Source: Methylophilaceae bacterium (GTDB lineage Bacteria; Pseudomonadota; Gammaproteobacteria; Burkholderiales; Methylophilaceae). From it: a stretch of DNA of 64,000 nucleotides. A program made the position numbers and the translations under genes. Positions 27,550 through 39,385 of this stretch are shown here, in pieces (the stretch's first letter is position 1; every line of letters begins with the position of its first letter). The notes below the pieces were generated by a model. It was not told the origin of the DNA. It was given only the letters and a program-made list of their open reading frames with translations, and did not search any database. Location: contig JABFRO010000001.1 in the NCBI GenBank assembly GCA_013141125.1, forward strand, positions 1,612,001-1,676,000, in the 5' to 3' direction.

Positions 27550-28500
27550 CTAAAAAAACTCTTTCATCATAAAGTCTTCCAGCCCGGTATTGTCATCCAA
27601 CCTGGCCGACAATCTGACATCACGCCCAAGACGCTGTGATTCCCAAGTGAAATCGCCTTTGTAATGTCGGCGGATAAGCTCAATCATTTTGCGAATGATG
27701 GCATGATGAATATCATCACCGTTACTGACTTCAACTTGTATGATTTCCAGCCTGGAGTTGCTCATACTGGTTGTCCACCCACGAAACGAAAAAGTGGCAT
27801 CACGTGGATTGATGCGAATAATCTGAAAAATACCGTTGGTGCCGGGGTTGAGATTGCGCTGAATAATGGCTGACCTTTTTTCGTCATCACTGGGTTTGCG
27901 CGCGCCAAGCATAGCTTCTGCATTCTCGCCAGCCGCAGCGCTTTCTGCGGCTTCGCGGCGCGCGCGCGCGGCATTGACGAAACTCATCATATCCGTTGGT
28001 GCTGCCATTTGGGATACTGGTTCTGATGGTGTGGTAGGTAGCGCTTTTGCTAGGGGAACACTCAGCTCCGACTTGTTGTTGACCACGTTGACGACAGGTG
28101 TTTGTTTGGGCTTGGCTGAAACAATGGAAGGACGCGGCACTGCACGCGGCTGACGCAGAGGTTTATGTTTCGCCTCGGGCTTGCCTTGTGCTTGCACAGC
28201 AGTCTCTGGAGCTTTGTTGACGGCATTTGCTGCCACAGAATTTTCTGCCGCTGCCAATTGAATCGTCAGCGGTGCTTCTACCGCCGCAATAGGTGCTTGT
28301 TCAATGCGCAGATGAAATGCAAAAAACAACAGCGCATGAATGAGCAGCGACACAATCCCCGCTATTAAAAACGTGCGGCGAATCTTGAAATGCACATACG
28401 TGTCTTTAGGTAATGACTGTTCCCAGGAGAATGCTGGCCGTTCACAATCGGCGAGATTAGGGCTGGCGAGGCTTGAATTGAAGCGAATCAAAACAATCAA
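27550..28500 (-). CDS. Conserved hypothetical membrane-anchored protein, TonB-like architecture
   Basis: 316 residues; I do not recognise the family. An N-terminal cytoplasmic stretch is followed by one transmembrane helix (AGIVSLLIHALLFFAFHLRI, about residues 47-66). A long Ala/Pro/Lys-rich linker to about 170 follows, then a compact C-terminal domain (TNGIFQIIRINPRDATFSFR, IIRKMIELIRRHYKGDFTWE). The outline recalls TonB or TolA, an inner-membrane anchor with a periplasm-spanning linker, but no TonB C-terminal motif is present. Monocistronic and divergent from prk. The first ATG may not be the true start. Confidence 0.7.
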   Translation of the reverse strand: MIVLIRFNSSLASPNLADCERPAFSWEQSLPKDTYVHFKIRRTFLIAGIVSLLIHALLFFAFHLRIEQAPIAAVEAPLTIQLAAAENSVAANAVNKAPETAVQAQGKPEAKHKPLRQPRAVPRPSIVSAKPKQTPVVNVVNNKSELSVPLAKALPTTPSEPVSQMAAPTDMMSFVNAARARREAAESAAAGENAEAMLGARKPSDDEKRSAIIQRNLNPGTNGIFQIIRINPRDATFSFRGWTTSMSNSRLEIIQVEVSNGDDIHHAIIRKMIELIRRHYKGDFTWESQRLGRDVRLSARLDDNTGLEDFMMKEFF

Positions 28501-28769
28501 ACAGCCACTAAAAAAGCGAGCTGAGTCGCACGTGTATTTTTGGCTAAAAAACGGGGCAACTTTATAAGCTTCATGAGTAGATTGAAAATGAGCAACATCA
28601 ATTCGAGCAATACCGGGCTATTTGGTTCACAAGTTGCAGATTATACGCATTAAGCTATACGCATGGCTTTGGTTGGATGATTGCGCAAGCGCGAGTATAC
28701 TTTTGCCTGAATATAACAAAACATGCGTTTAGCTATGGGCGAAGGCGCAGCTATCATGAGGGGTAATGT

Positions 28770-29657
28770 ATGTCCAGGAAGCATCCCATAATTGCCGTGA
28801 CCGGATCTTCCGGCGCGGGTACCACTACAGTCAAACGTTCTTTCGAGCATGTGTTTCGGCGCGAGAACATCAATGCTGCCGTGATTGAAGGCGATAGCTT
28901 TCATTCCCTGAATCGTGCCGAGTTCCGCCAAGCCGTCAAAGTGGCTGAATCCCATGGCAATCATCACTTCAGCCATTTTGGCCCGGAAGCCAATTATTTT
29001 GACAAAATTGAAGAGCTGTTCAAAACCTATGGCAAAACCGGTGCTGGAAAGAAGCGCTATTACATACACAATGCTGCCGAAGCTGCCGAACAAAATGAGC
29101 GTTTGGGTACTGATCTGGGTGCTGGTGAATTTACCCCTTGGGAAGACTTGCCTGAGCAAAGCGATGTACTGTTTTATGAAGGTCTGCACGGCATGGTCAA
29201 AACCGATGATGTCGACATTGCCGGCCAAGTGGATTTAGGCATAGGCGTAGTGCCGGTGATTAATTTGGAATGGATACAAAAGATTCACCGAGACGGCAAC
29301 GAGCGCGGCTATTCTGCCGAAGCTACCGTGGATACCATCCTGCGCCGTATGCCTTCGTATATCAATTACATTGCGCCGCAGTTCTCCAACACCCACATCA
29401 ACTTTCAGCGCGTGGCAACGGTAGATACTTCCAATCCTTTTGTCATGCGCGATATTCCCACGCTGGATGAAAGCTTTGTCATCATCCGCTTCCGCGATCC
29501 CAAGATGGCAGACTTTCCCTACCTGCTCTCCATGCTCAAGGATTCCTATATGTCACGCCGCAATAACATTGTCGTACCCGGCGGAAAAATGGGGCTGGCC
29601 ATGGAAATCATACTGGCACCACTGATTCATGAACTGATGAGCAATCGCAAAAAATAG
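28770..29657 (+). CDS. prk: Phosphoribulokinase
   Basis: 295-residue class I (proteobacterial) phosphoribulokinase, which makes ribulose 1,5-bisphosphate for RuBisCO in the Calvin cycle. The P-loop VTGSSGAGTTTVKRSF has the atypical GAGTTT form of this class. Further motifs are EGDSFHSLNR, YEGLHGMVKTDDVDIAGQVD and IPTLDESFVIIRFRDPKMADF. Stand-alone here, with its own terminator and no cbb genes nearby. PRK has few uses apart from carbon fixation, so a RuBisCO gene is expected elsewhere. Confidence 0.97.
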   Translation: MSRKHPIIAVTGSSGAGTTTVKRSFEHVFRRENINAAVIEGDSFHSLNRAEFRQAVKVAESHGNHHFSHFGPEANYFDKIEELFKTYGKTGAGKKRYYIHNAAEAAEQNERLGTDLGAGEFTPWEDLPEQSDVLFYEGLHGMVKTDDVDIAGQVDLGIGVVPVINLEWIQKIHRDGNERGYSAEATVDTILRRMPSYINYIAPQFSNTHINFQRVATVDTSNPFVMRDIPTLDESFVIIRFRDPKMADFPYLLSMLKDSYMSRRNNIVVPGGKMGLAMEIILAPLIHELMSNRKK

Positions 29658-29671
29658 CCTGGCAGATGAAG

Positions 29672-29706
29672 AAAGGCCTGTAACTTTAACGGTTACAGGC
29701 CTTTTT
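29672..29706. terminator. Bidirectional intrinsic terminator between prk and adk
   Basis: AAAGGCCTGTAAC and GTTACAGGCCTTT form a 13-bp stem with a T-run on the plus strand and an A-rich flank on the other. It ends prk and probably the convergent adk. Confidence 0.93.
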
Positions 29707-29729
29707 GATTTTTACTGAAGCAACGCCGC

Positions 29730-30428
<699 letters not shown>

Positions 30429-30446
30429 TTAACGCTTGTAATTATA

Positions 30447-31211
30447 TCAGGCGAGGTGATTGGCAATGGCGACGAATTGCGCCACCGACAGGTTTTCTGC
30501 GCGCAGTTGCGGGCTGATATTGAGCGCGGCAAAACCATCATCATCCAATAAACCTTTAAGCGTATTGCGCAAGGTTTTGCGGCGTTGCCCAAATGCGCTT
30601 AATACCACTTTGGCGAACAACGCTTCATCCTTGGCCGGATATGGCAAGCTAGCGTGGGGGATGGCGCGCACAAACGCGGATTCCACCTTGGGGGCTGGCT
30701 CAAAGGCTTCCGGCGGCACAGTGAGCAAATATTCCATGGCCAAACGATATTGCAACATCACCGAAAGCCGCCCGTAAGCCGGGGTAGAAGGCGCGGCCAC
30801 CATACGTTCCACCACTTCTTTTTGCAGCATGAAATGCATGTCGGTGATATGGCTGACATTTTCCAGCAGATGAAACAGAATCGGCGTGGAGATGTTGTAA
30901 GGCAGATTGCCGACCACGCGCAATTGTGCGCCGACGTGGGTGAAATCAAATTTGAGAGCATCCACATTATGGATGGTGAGCTTTTCGGCCGCATAGTGCT
31001 GCTGCATCCAGGCCACAATATCACGGTCAATTTCCACTACATGCAAATGCGGCAAATGTGCCAGCAAGGGCTTGGTCAGCGCGCCCAGGCCGGGGCCGAT
31101 TTCAACGAAAGTTTGGCTGGGTTGCGGCGTGATAGCGTAGATTAAATTACTGATAACGGATTGATCGGTAAGAAAATTCTGCCCGAAGCGTTTTTTGGCG
31201 ATATGTTTCAT
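30447..31211 (-). CDS. rsmA: 16S rRNA dimethyladenosine transferase
   Basis: 254-residue KsgA/RsmA, dimethylating A1518 and A1519 in the 3' end helix of 16S rRNA during 30S maturation. The start KKRFGQNFLTD, the SAM loop VEIGPGLGALTKPL and the catalytic motif NLPYNIST are all typical. Part of the lptD-surA-pdxA-rsmA order conserved across Gamma- and Betaproteobacteria; 21 bp after pdxA. Confidence 0.97.
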   Translation of the reverse strand: MKHIAKKRFGQNFLTDQSVISNLIYAITPQPSQTFVEIGPGLGALTKPLLAHLPHLHVVEIDRDIVAWMQQHYAAEKLTIHNVDALKFDFTHVGAQLRVVGNLPYNISTPILFHLLENVSHITDMHFMLQKEVVERMVAAPSTPAYGRLSVMLQYRLAMEYLLTVPPEAFEPAPKVESAFVRAIPHASLPYPAKDEALFAKVVLSAFGQRRKTLRNTLKGLLDDDGFAALNISPQLRAENLSVAQFVAIANHLA

Positions 31212-31232
31212 GCTGGTTGTTATGCGTTGCCT

Positions 31233-32198
31233 TTACTTGTTTCTGGATATTTGGTTTTTAGACTTTTCAACCAGCTCAATGGCCAGCGCTATGGCCGCAT
31301 ACAAACTGCCGCAATCTGCCTTGCCCGTGCCTGCCAGATCCAGCGCAGTGCCGTGGTCAACCGAGGTGCGGATAATGGGCATCCCCAACGTGACATTGAC
31401 ACCGCCGCCAAAGCTGGCATGTTTCAACACCGCCAAACCCTGATCGTGATACATAGCGAGATAGGCATCGCAATGGCTTAGATTATGCTGGCTGAACATG
31501 GTGTCGGCGGGTAGTGCGCCTATAAGATTTAAGCCTTGCACACGCAGTTTATCCAGCACCGGGTTGATGGTTTCAATTTCCTCCATGCCCAAATGTCCGC
31601 CTTCACCAGCGTGAGGATTGAGTCCGGCGACGAAAATTCTGGGTTGGGCAATGCCAAAACGCGTAGCCAGATCATGATGCAGAATACGGATAGTCGTTTC
31701 CAACCCCGTGCGAGTGATGGCATCCGGCACCTCGCGCAAAGGCAGATGAATGGTTGCCAAGGCCACGCGCATACCGCCACCCACCAGCAGCATGACCACT
31801 TGTTGCGTGTTGGTTAGCTCGGCAAGAAATTCAGTATGGCCGGTAAACGCTACACCGGCATCGTTGATAATACCTTTGTGCACCGGTGCGGTGACTATTG
31901 CATCAAACGTGCCGTTCAAACAGCCTTGCGCGGCATAGGTCAGCGTATCCAACACATAGCGGCTATTGGCCGCATTGAGCTTACCCGGTTCGCAGGGAGC
32001 CACCAGCGGAATGTGGTGAATGTGCAAATCACCCAGCGGCAGATGCAGTAATCGGGCGCGTTGCTCCAGCAGATGACGATCCGCAATCACCGTGATATTG
32101 GCAGCAGGCAAGGCTTGCGCCAACTGCACGCAAAGGTCAGGGCCGATGCCAGCAGGTTCACCGGCGGTGAGGGCAATACGGGGTAATAGAGGCTTCAC
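31233..32198 (-). CDS. pdxA: 4-hydroxythreonine-4-phosphate dehydrogenase
   Basis: 321 residues; NAD-dependent oxidation step in DXP-dependent pyridoxal phosphate synthesis. Recognised by [20 protein letters not shown] at the N-terminus, [13 protein letters not shown], the metal-binding [10 protein letters not shown] and [18 protein letters not shown]. Follows surA by 11 bp, so co-transcribed. Confidence 0.97.
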   Translation of the reverse strand: MKPLLPRIALTAGEPAGIGPDLCVQLAQALPAANITVIADRHLLEQRARLLHLPLGDLHIHHIPLVAPCEPGKLNAANSRYVLDTLTYAAQGCLNGTFDAIVTAPVHKGIINDAGVAFTGHTEFLAELTNTQQVVMLLVGGGMRVALATIHLPLREVPDAITRTGLETTIRILHHDLATRFGIAQPRIFVAGLNPHAGEGGHLGMEEIETINPVLDKLRVQGLNLIGALPADTMFSQHNLSHCDAYLAMYHDQGLAVLKHASFGGGVNVTLGMPIIRTSVDHGTALDLAGTGKADCGSLYAAIALAIELVEKSKNQISRNK

Positions 32199-32209
32199 AA
32201 TAACCGGGA

Positions 32210-33541
32210 TTAGTATTTATCTTCCAGCCGCATATCCACATAGGCGCGATCACGTAGCTCATGCGCCCAATCCTGATAGGCTTCATCAGCTTTGCGGGCA
32301 CGAATTTCCTGCCTGGCTTTAACGCGTGCAGCATCCTTGGTCATATCCTGTTTGCGCCGCTCCATGACCTGAATAATGTGCCATCCAAACGGTGATTTCA
32401 CCGGTGCGCTGATTTCGCCGGGCTTGAGTGCGTTCATGGCTTGCTCAAACGGCGGCACGGTATCACCCGGGTTAACCCAGCCTAAATCCCCGCCATTGGC
32501 AGCGGATCCATCTTCCGAATATTGACGTGCCAGCTCGGCAAAATCCTTACCGTTATCCAGACGCTCCTTGATGGTGTCCATGCGGTGCTTGGCTTCGCTT
32601 TCTGAAACCACTTCACTGAGTTTAATCAAAATGTGGCGCGTATGTGTCTGCTCGATAACCAGCGGCGATGAACCACCGCGTTTATTAGTAAGTTTCAAAA
32701 GATGGAATCCATTGGGGCTGCGCAAGACAGGCGTAAGCTGATTGGTTTGCAAAAGCTTCAGCGCATCAACAAACAATGCCGGAATTTGTGAGGCCGTTTT
32801 CCAGCCCAGACTGCCGCCTTCCAAGGCATTGGGAGCATCGGACATGCTGGCCGAAACTTGGGCGAAGGGCGCACCATCTGTTAGCTGCTTTAGCGCCTGC
32901 TCAGCCTTGCTGCGTTGTTTTTGCAGCACTTCTGGTGAAGCATCTTCGGGAACCCGAATGAGAATATGCGAAACTTCAAACTCATCCTGCACTTCACCGC
33001 GCGAGGCTTGTGAAGTAAGGTAGTTGTCTACTTCTGCCTCGCTGATGTTGATGCGGTTATCCACTTCACGCTCGCGCAAACGCGCCAGCGTGATTTCGCT
33101 ACGAATATCATCGCGAAACTTGCGATAACTAATGCCCTCGTTTTCCAACTCCTTGCGGAATTCCGCTACGGTCATTTTGTTTTGTTCGGCAATACGCTCT
33201 ATGGTTTTGTCGAGCTGGGCATCATCCACACGCAAACCGGTTTGCGCAGCCAATTGCAATTGCAGGCTATCATTAATCAAGCGCTCTAAAATCTGTTTCT
33301 CCAACACATCATCTGGCGGCAGCCCGGCACCACCTTGTTTTTTGAGCTGCGCCGTTACTGTACGGATGCGCTCGGCAAGCTCATGCTCGGTGATGACAGC
33401 TTGATCCACAACCGCAACAATGCGGTCAATTTTGGCGATTTCATTCTGCGCGGCATATACCGGATTAATAAACCATACGCCTAAAATAAAAGCGAGGCCT
33501 AAAAAAGCAGAAGAAGAACAAAGGCGAATATTTAAAGACAT
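32210..33541 (-). CDS. surA: Periplasmic chaperone and parvulin isomerase SurA
   Basis: 443 residues with a signal peptide ([20 protein letters not shown]). Next come an N-terminal chaperone domain ([20 protein letters not shown]) and two parvulin domains at roughly 185-285 ([15 protein letters not shown]) and 300-395 ([15 protein letters not shown]). SurA escorts unfolded beta-barrel proteins, including LptD, to the BAM complex, consistent with its place 9 bp after lptD. Confidence 0.97.
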   Translation of the reverse strand: MSLNIRLCSSSAFLGLAFILGVWFINPVYAAQNEIAKIDRIVAVVDQAVITEHELAERIRTVTAQLKKQGGAGLPPDDVLEKQILERLINDSLQLQLAAQTGLRVDDAQLDKTIERIAEQNKMTVAEFRKELENEGISYRKFRDDIRSEITLARLREREVDNRINISEAEVDNYLTSQASRGEVQDEFEVSHILIRVPEDASPEVLQKQRSKAEQALKQLTDGAPFAQVSASMSDAPNALEGGSLGWKTASQIPALFVDALKLLQTNQLTPVLRSPNGFHLLKLTNKRGGSSPLVIEQTHTRHILIKLSEVVSESEAKHRMDTIKERLDNGKDFAELARQYSEDGSAANGGDLGWVNPGDTVPPFEQAMNALKPGEISAPVKSPFGWHIIQVMERRKQDMTKDAARVKARQEIRARKADEAYQDWAHELRDRAYVDMRLEDKY

Positions 33542-33550
33542 AGGAAAGTT

Positions 33551-35956
33551 TTACTCACTATAAGGCTGACGGTCAGGAATAATATTGGAGTTGGTATAAC
33601 CAGGAATACTGCGTTGTATCAGTGTGAGCGGATTGCCAGAATCAATAGAGCCCACGCCATTTAGCACCAGCTGAAAAAACATCGCCTTATTGCTACTGGC
33701 GGCATTTGTCAAACCGATTGGGGTGGAAACACTTTGCACGACGAAACGCGCCTGCCAACAGCCAGCATCATATTCAATACCAGCCAGGCTTTCAATGGCA
33801 CGCTTTTCTTTCACGGAATAGTTCCAACGCCCCAAGCCGTACCAATTTCGGGCAAGCGGCCATTGACCGGAAAAATTGACTTGCTCCAGACCGCCAGCAG
33901 CCAGCCCGGCTACGTTTTCTGTATAGCGGTAACTGAGATTTAACACTTTACCCGGCTCTGGCGCATAGCGTGTACCGATGTCTGAACGCGTAGTGCTGCC
34001 ACGGTCGGTATCATATTGCCAACGCGTGTCGATATTCCAATGATTATTCAGGCGCGCAGTCACTGCAGTCAGGATTTCAGAACGGCTACCGGTACGTTTC
34101 ACCTCTCCTGGTATAACAACGCGTTGATCGGCAAAATAAAAACGCTGACCAAAAGTGGCTGCCAAACGCTGCACACCGGTTTTGTTGTCTATCATACGTG
34201 TGGTGACTGCCATGCTCAGCTGATTGGCATCATTGATACGGTCATTACCCACATACTGGTTTTCCAGAAACAAAGATCCCAAACTCAAATCGTACAGCGC
34301 GCTATCAAACACAGGTAGCCGTGATTGATCCTGATAAGGGACATAGACGTAAAATAACCGTGGCTCCAATGTTTGCGTATAGGTGTTTTTAACCACGCGC
34401 ATATTGCGATCAAAAAACATACCGCTATCTATACTGAAGATAGGCAAGGTTCGACTACCTGAATCCTTGTCACTGGCTTGCTCATTCGTCAGGCTGTAAC
34501 GGGTGTAATGCACACCAAATTTTGGCGTAATGTAACCATAAGGCTTCATGAAAGGCACACTAATACTAGGATAGGCCGTTAGCCGACTCCCCTTGGCCAA
34601 GGATTTCGATGCATTCGCGTCGGTATCAAATTTTACCCATTGACTATACAAATTCGTGTTCACCATACCCCAGCGTTTATTACCCGTCAGCGTGAATTGT
34701 GGCAAGCGTTCATAAGCATAGGTTGCCCCATCCAGCGTTTGGTATTTTTGGATCAGCGTGTTGAAATTCACAACCCCATTACCCCAATTGATGCTGGCCT
34801 GTTGCGGCAATAAGATGCGACTGGTGCTGGTGATACGCGTAGTCAAATCGGTAAAATACTGATTATCCGACACTCTTTCAAAATCAAAACCGCCTGACCA
34901 GCCATAACTAAAAGTCTGTTTATGATTGAATTTGGCATAGTAACGTGAACGCTTGGCAGCCGTATCATCGGGTAAAAACTCCAACGCATCCGTCCCGGAA
35001 TAAGTGTCACCCAAATAACGGAATTCGCCTTGCAACTGCACACCGCGCTTGCTCAGATAACTGGGCGTTAACGTGGCATCCATATTTGGTGCGATATTAA
35101 AATAGTACGGAATGCCAAGCTTGGAACCACTGCGGGTAGACGTTTCTATAATGGGCGACAGCAAACCGGATTTACGCTGATTGATGAATGAAAAATCAAT
35201 CCACGGTGTATACAAAAACGGCACACCTTTAAATTCAATATAGGCATTCCACGCGGTACCAACCTTGGTGTAATCATCCAGCTCCAGCTCACCCGCATGA
35301 AGAAACCAATCGTCCTTGCCCGGCTCACAAGTCGTATATTTAACATCCTTGAGAATCTTTTTTGTTGCACCTTCAAACAACATGGACTTTGCACTGCCTC
35401 GACTGGTAGGCGTGACACTGGATTTGTTTTCAACAGAGGCATCCTCAATGCTAGAAGACAATAAGTTACCGGTACTAAATCCCGCGCCCGGCAAAGTTGA
35501 AATGGGAGCTTTACTAACAACATTGTTCAGTGTGAAATCAGGCTCGCGCATTTCGCCTACACTATCGCTGAGACGCAAACGTAGCTCCGGACCGGTGACA
35601 GTGTTGCCATTCGCCTCAAAGCGCGTATTGCCCAGCACATGCAAGGCATCGTTTTGTAGATTATATTCAATGCTATCGCCGTAGATGTCTTGTTTTTCCT
35701 GATGCAAGGCCGCGTTACCTATGGCTTTGAAAGAGCGATCCAGACGCATTTCCAAACGATCACCTTCAACCTGCATACTGCCTGCTGCTAGCGGCTCTGC
35801 TGGCAACTCCTCGACAGCACCGGATTTACGGGCATCAATATTCGGAGTTGAATCGGTCGCGGCACTTGAATCAATCACAGCACTCGCCGCATAGGCGGAT
35901 TCATAGCTTAAACAAATAAGCGCAACAGAAAGTGCAATTGTACGAAGTTTTACCAT
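33551..35956 (-). CDS. lptD: LPS assembly outer-membrane protein LptD
   Basis: About 801 residues. Inserts lipopolysaccharide into the outer leaflet together with LptE. A signal peptide follows MVKLRTIALSVALICLSYES. An OstA/LptA-like domain (around EGDRLEMRLDRSFKAIGNAA to residue 210) leads into a 26-strand barrel typified by NFDTLIQ-type strands and the terminal cysteine-containing segment (EYDAGCWQARFVVQSV). The first ATG of the frame (36055) is 33 codons upstream and would hide the signal peptide, so the internal ATG is used. First gene of the lptD-surA-pdxA-rsmA string, divergent from amgK. Confidence 0.95.
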   Translation of the reverse strand: MVKLRTIALSVALICLSYESAYAASAVIDSSAATDSTPNIDARKSGAVEELPAEPLAAGSMQVEGDRLEMRLDRSFKAIGNAALHQEKQDIYGDSIEYNLQNDALHVLGNTRFEANGNTVTGPELRLRLSDSVGEMREPDFTLNNVVSKAPISTLPGAGFSTGNLLSSSIEDASVENKSSVTPTSRGSAKSMLFEGATKKILKDVKYTTCEPGKDDWFLHAGELELDDYTKVGTAWNAYIEFKGVPFLYTPWIDFSFINQRKSGLLSPIIETSTRSGSKLGIPYYFNIAPNMDATLTPSYLSKRGVQLQGEFRYLGDTYSGTDALEFLPDDTAAKRSRYYAKFNHKQTFSYGWSGGFDFERVSDNQYFTDLTTRITSTSRILLPQQASINWGNGVVNFNTLIQKYQTLDGATYAYERLPQFTLTGNKRWGMVNTNLYSQWVKFDTDANASKSLAKGSRLTAYPSISVPFMKPYGYITPKFGVHYTRYSLTNEQASDKDSGSRTLPIFSIDSGMFFDRNMRVVKNTYTQTLEPRLFYVYVPYQDQSRLPVFDSALYDLSLGSLFLENQYVGNDRINDANQLSMAVTTRMIDNKTGVQRLAATFGQRFYFADQRVVIPGEVKRTGSRSEILTAVTARLNNHWNIDTRWQYDTDRGSTTRSDIGTRYAPEPGKVLNLSYRYTENVAGLAAGGLEQVNFSGQWPLARNWYGLGRWNYSVKEKRAIESLAGIEYDAGCWQARFVVQSVSTPIGLTNAASSNKAMFFQLVLNGVGSIDSGNPLTLIQRSIPGYTNSNIIPDRQPYSE

Positions 35957-36218
35957 AGGTTTTTTAAGCGGGGGAAAGTGGGCGCGTGTTTCTTTCAGGG
36001 GTGATAAAATCTCACAATTCAGCACTTTACGCAATCCATAAATGCAATAAGTCAATGTTTGAAATCCATTTTACCGGGTTCAGTTTTATCTGACACCATG
36101 CGGCTTTGATTGTTGCAACAAGCTTATTGCAACATAATCGAACGAAACTGCAATGTGGTTTTAAATGTGTTTTTGGATGTCCTATCTAAACAATAAATTT
36201 CCAAGGTAAATATCAGCC

Positions 36219-38171
<1,953 letters not shown>

Positions 38172-38175
<4 letters not shown>

Positions 38176-38918
38176 CGCGCCCGGTTAGCAAGCGCTATCG
38201 TTTGACGTTCCAATATAGAAACATAGCGATTAATTAAACCTTCATTACCGCGCGATGGCGCGATGAATTGAAAACCTATACGGCACTTGATAACATCATT
38301 TTTGGTAATAATTTGCGTAATATTTCTTACCTGAAGGGTAAGATTGGTTTCACCCACTTCTGGGAAATTAATTTTACAACTGTCGAAATTTGCACCTATC
38401 ACGATGGCAGGATCGAGCGGACAGGCTCCAATAGTGCCGATTCCTCCCAAACTTACATCCAGCAAAGCAAGCACCAAGTTACCCCTTTCTTCAGGCAAGG
38501 GAATCACGCATGGCGCAGGGTTAACAGAGGGCGTAGGAAAATGAAAAGAGTCTCTACGCTGTAATCGGATCAAATTTTGCGGGATTTCGATTGCGATAGC
38601 CTGACCGTCTTTTAGCGCCACCTCTGAAACTTGTGTACTGACCCATTTGATTTTAATGCCGTCGTCTTTTGAAAAAAGCACGTGCTGGCTTGCCAATAAT
38701 CTACGATTAAACGCTTCATCACGGCCAATATCCAGATAAATGGCATGATTTTGTACATCCGTTCCAATGACAGTAGTGAAATACTCATCTAACCCATGAT
38801 TAAATGACACTCTCAGTGTGACTTTCTGCTTCATTAACTCAGTCAAAATTTGCATCACCTCTTTGGGGCTATGCACAAAGTATTGCTCTTCATCATGCGT
38901 ATGTGTTGCGTGTTCCAT
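38172..38918 (-). CDS. ycgR: YcgR-like flagellar brake protein with PilZ domain
   Basis: About 248 residues. The N-terminal YcgR domain (HSPKEVMQILTELMKQKVTL) is followed by a PilZ domain with the cyclic-di-GMP motifs RLQRRDSFHF (RxxxR type) and DVSLGGIG. Such proteins slow flagellar rotation when cyclic-di-GMP is high. Start at MEHATHTHDEEQ because TAGGA lies 5 nt upstream; the frame extends to 38966. No flagellar genes are in the window, so a role in other surface behaviour is possible. Confidence 0.85.
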
Positions 38919-38966
38919 GTCTGTCCTATCAAGAGTTACTTGCATAGCTAACAATTTCCAAAACAA

Positions 38967-39385
38967 TAGTGTACAACAAGCTCCTGCATGATAAAGCTCA
39001 AAAAACTGCCAATAAGCCCCTTTGTTTTACGTTTCGCGCATTAATTGATTATAGCCATTATTAAAAACGCGCCCGCGCTCAAATAAAAAAGCCTGCTATA
39101 GGTTGCATACTGCGTCTAAGGCTCCGGATGACGCTCGCGGGCTGTAGATGATTAATCGGGTTCATTTGAATTTCTTTGTTCATTAACTAGCCATGGTTTA
39201 AGGTGCCAACCCTATACGAACAGCAAGTGTAACGCACACTCCAAAATAGCCACTTCACCCCAAGCGGCTATTAATCTAAATTTACATTTTTTACTAAAAT
39301 ATGTGTAAACATCACACGAAAATCAAAGGCTCCCAAGTAACTTGTTGGTGTGATAGCTCCAGCAGCGGATGAGTATCCGCTCCTG
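38967..39385. other. Intergenic gap without recognised gene
   Basis: About 420 bp, AT-rich with short repeats such as GCCTGCTATAGG. I see no supported gene, terminator or RNA. It presumably holds the ycgR promoter and the 3' end of the ABC exporter transcript. Confidence 0.5.
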
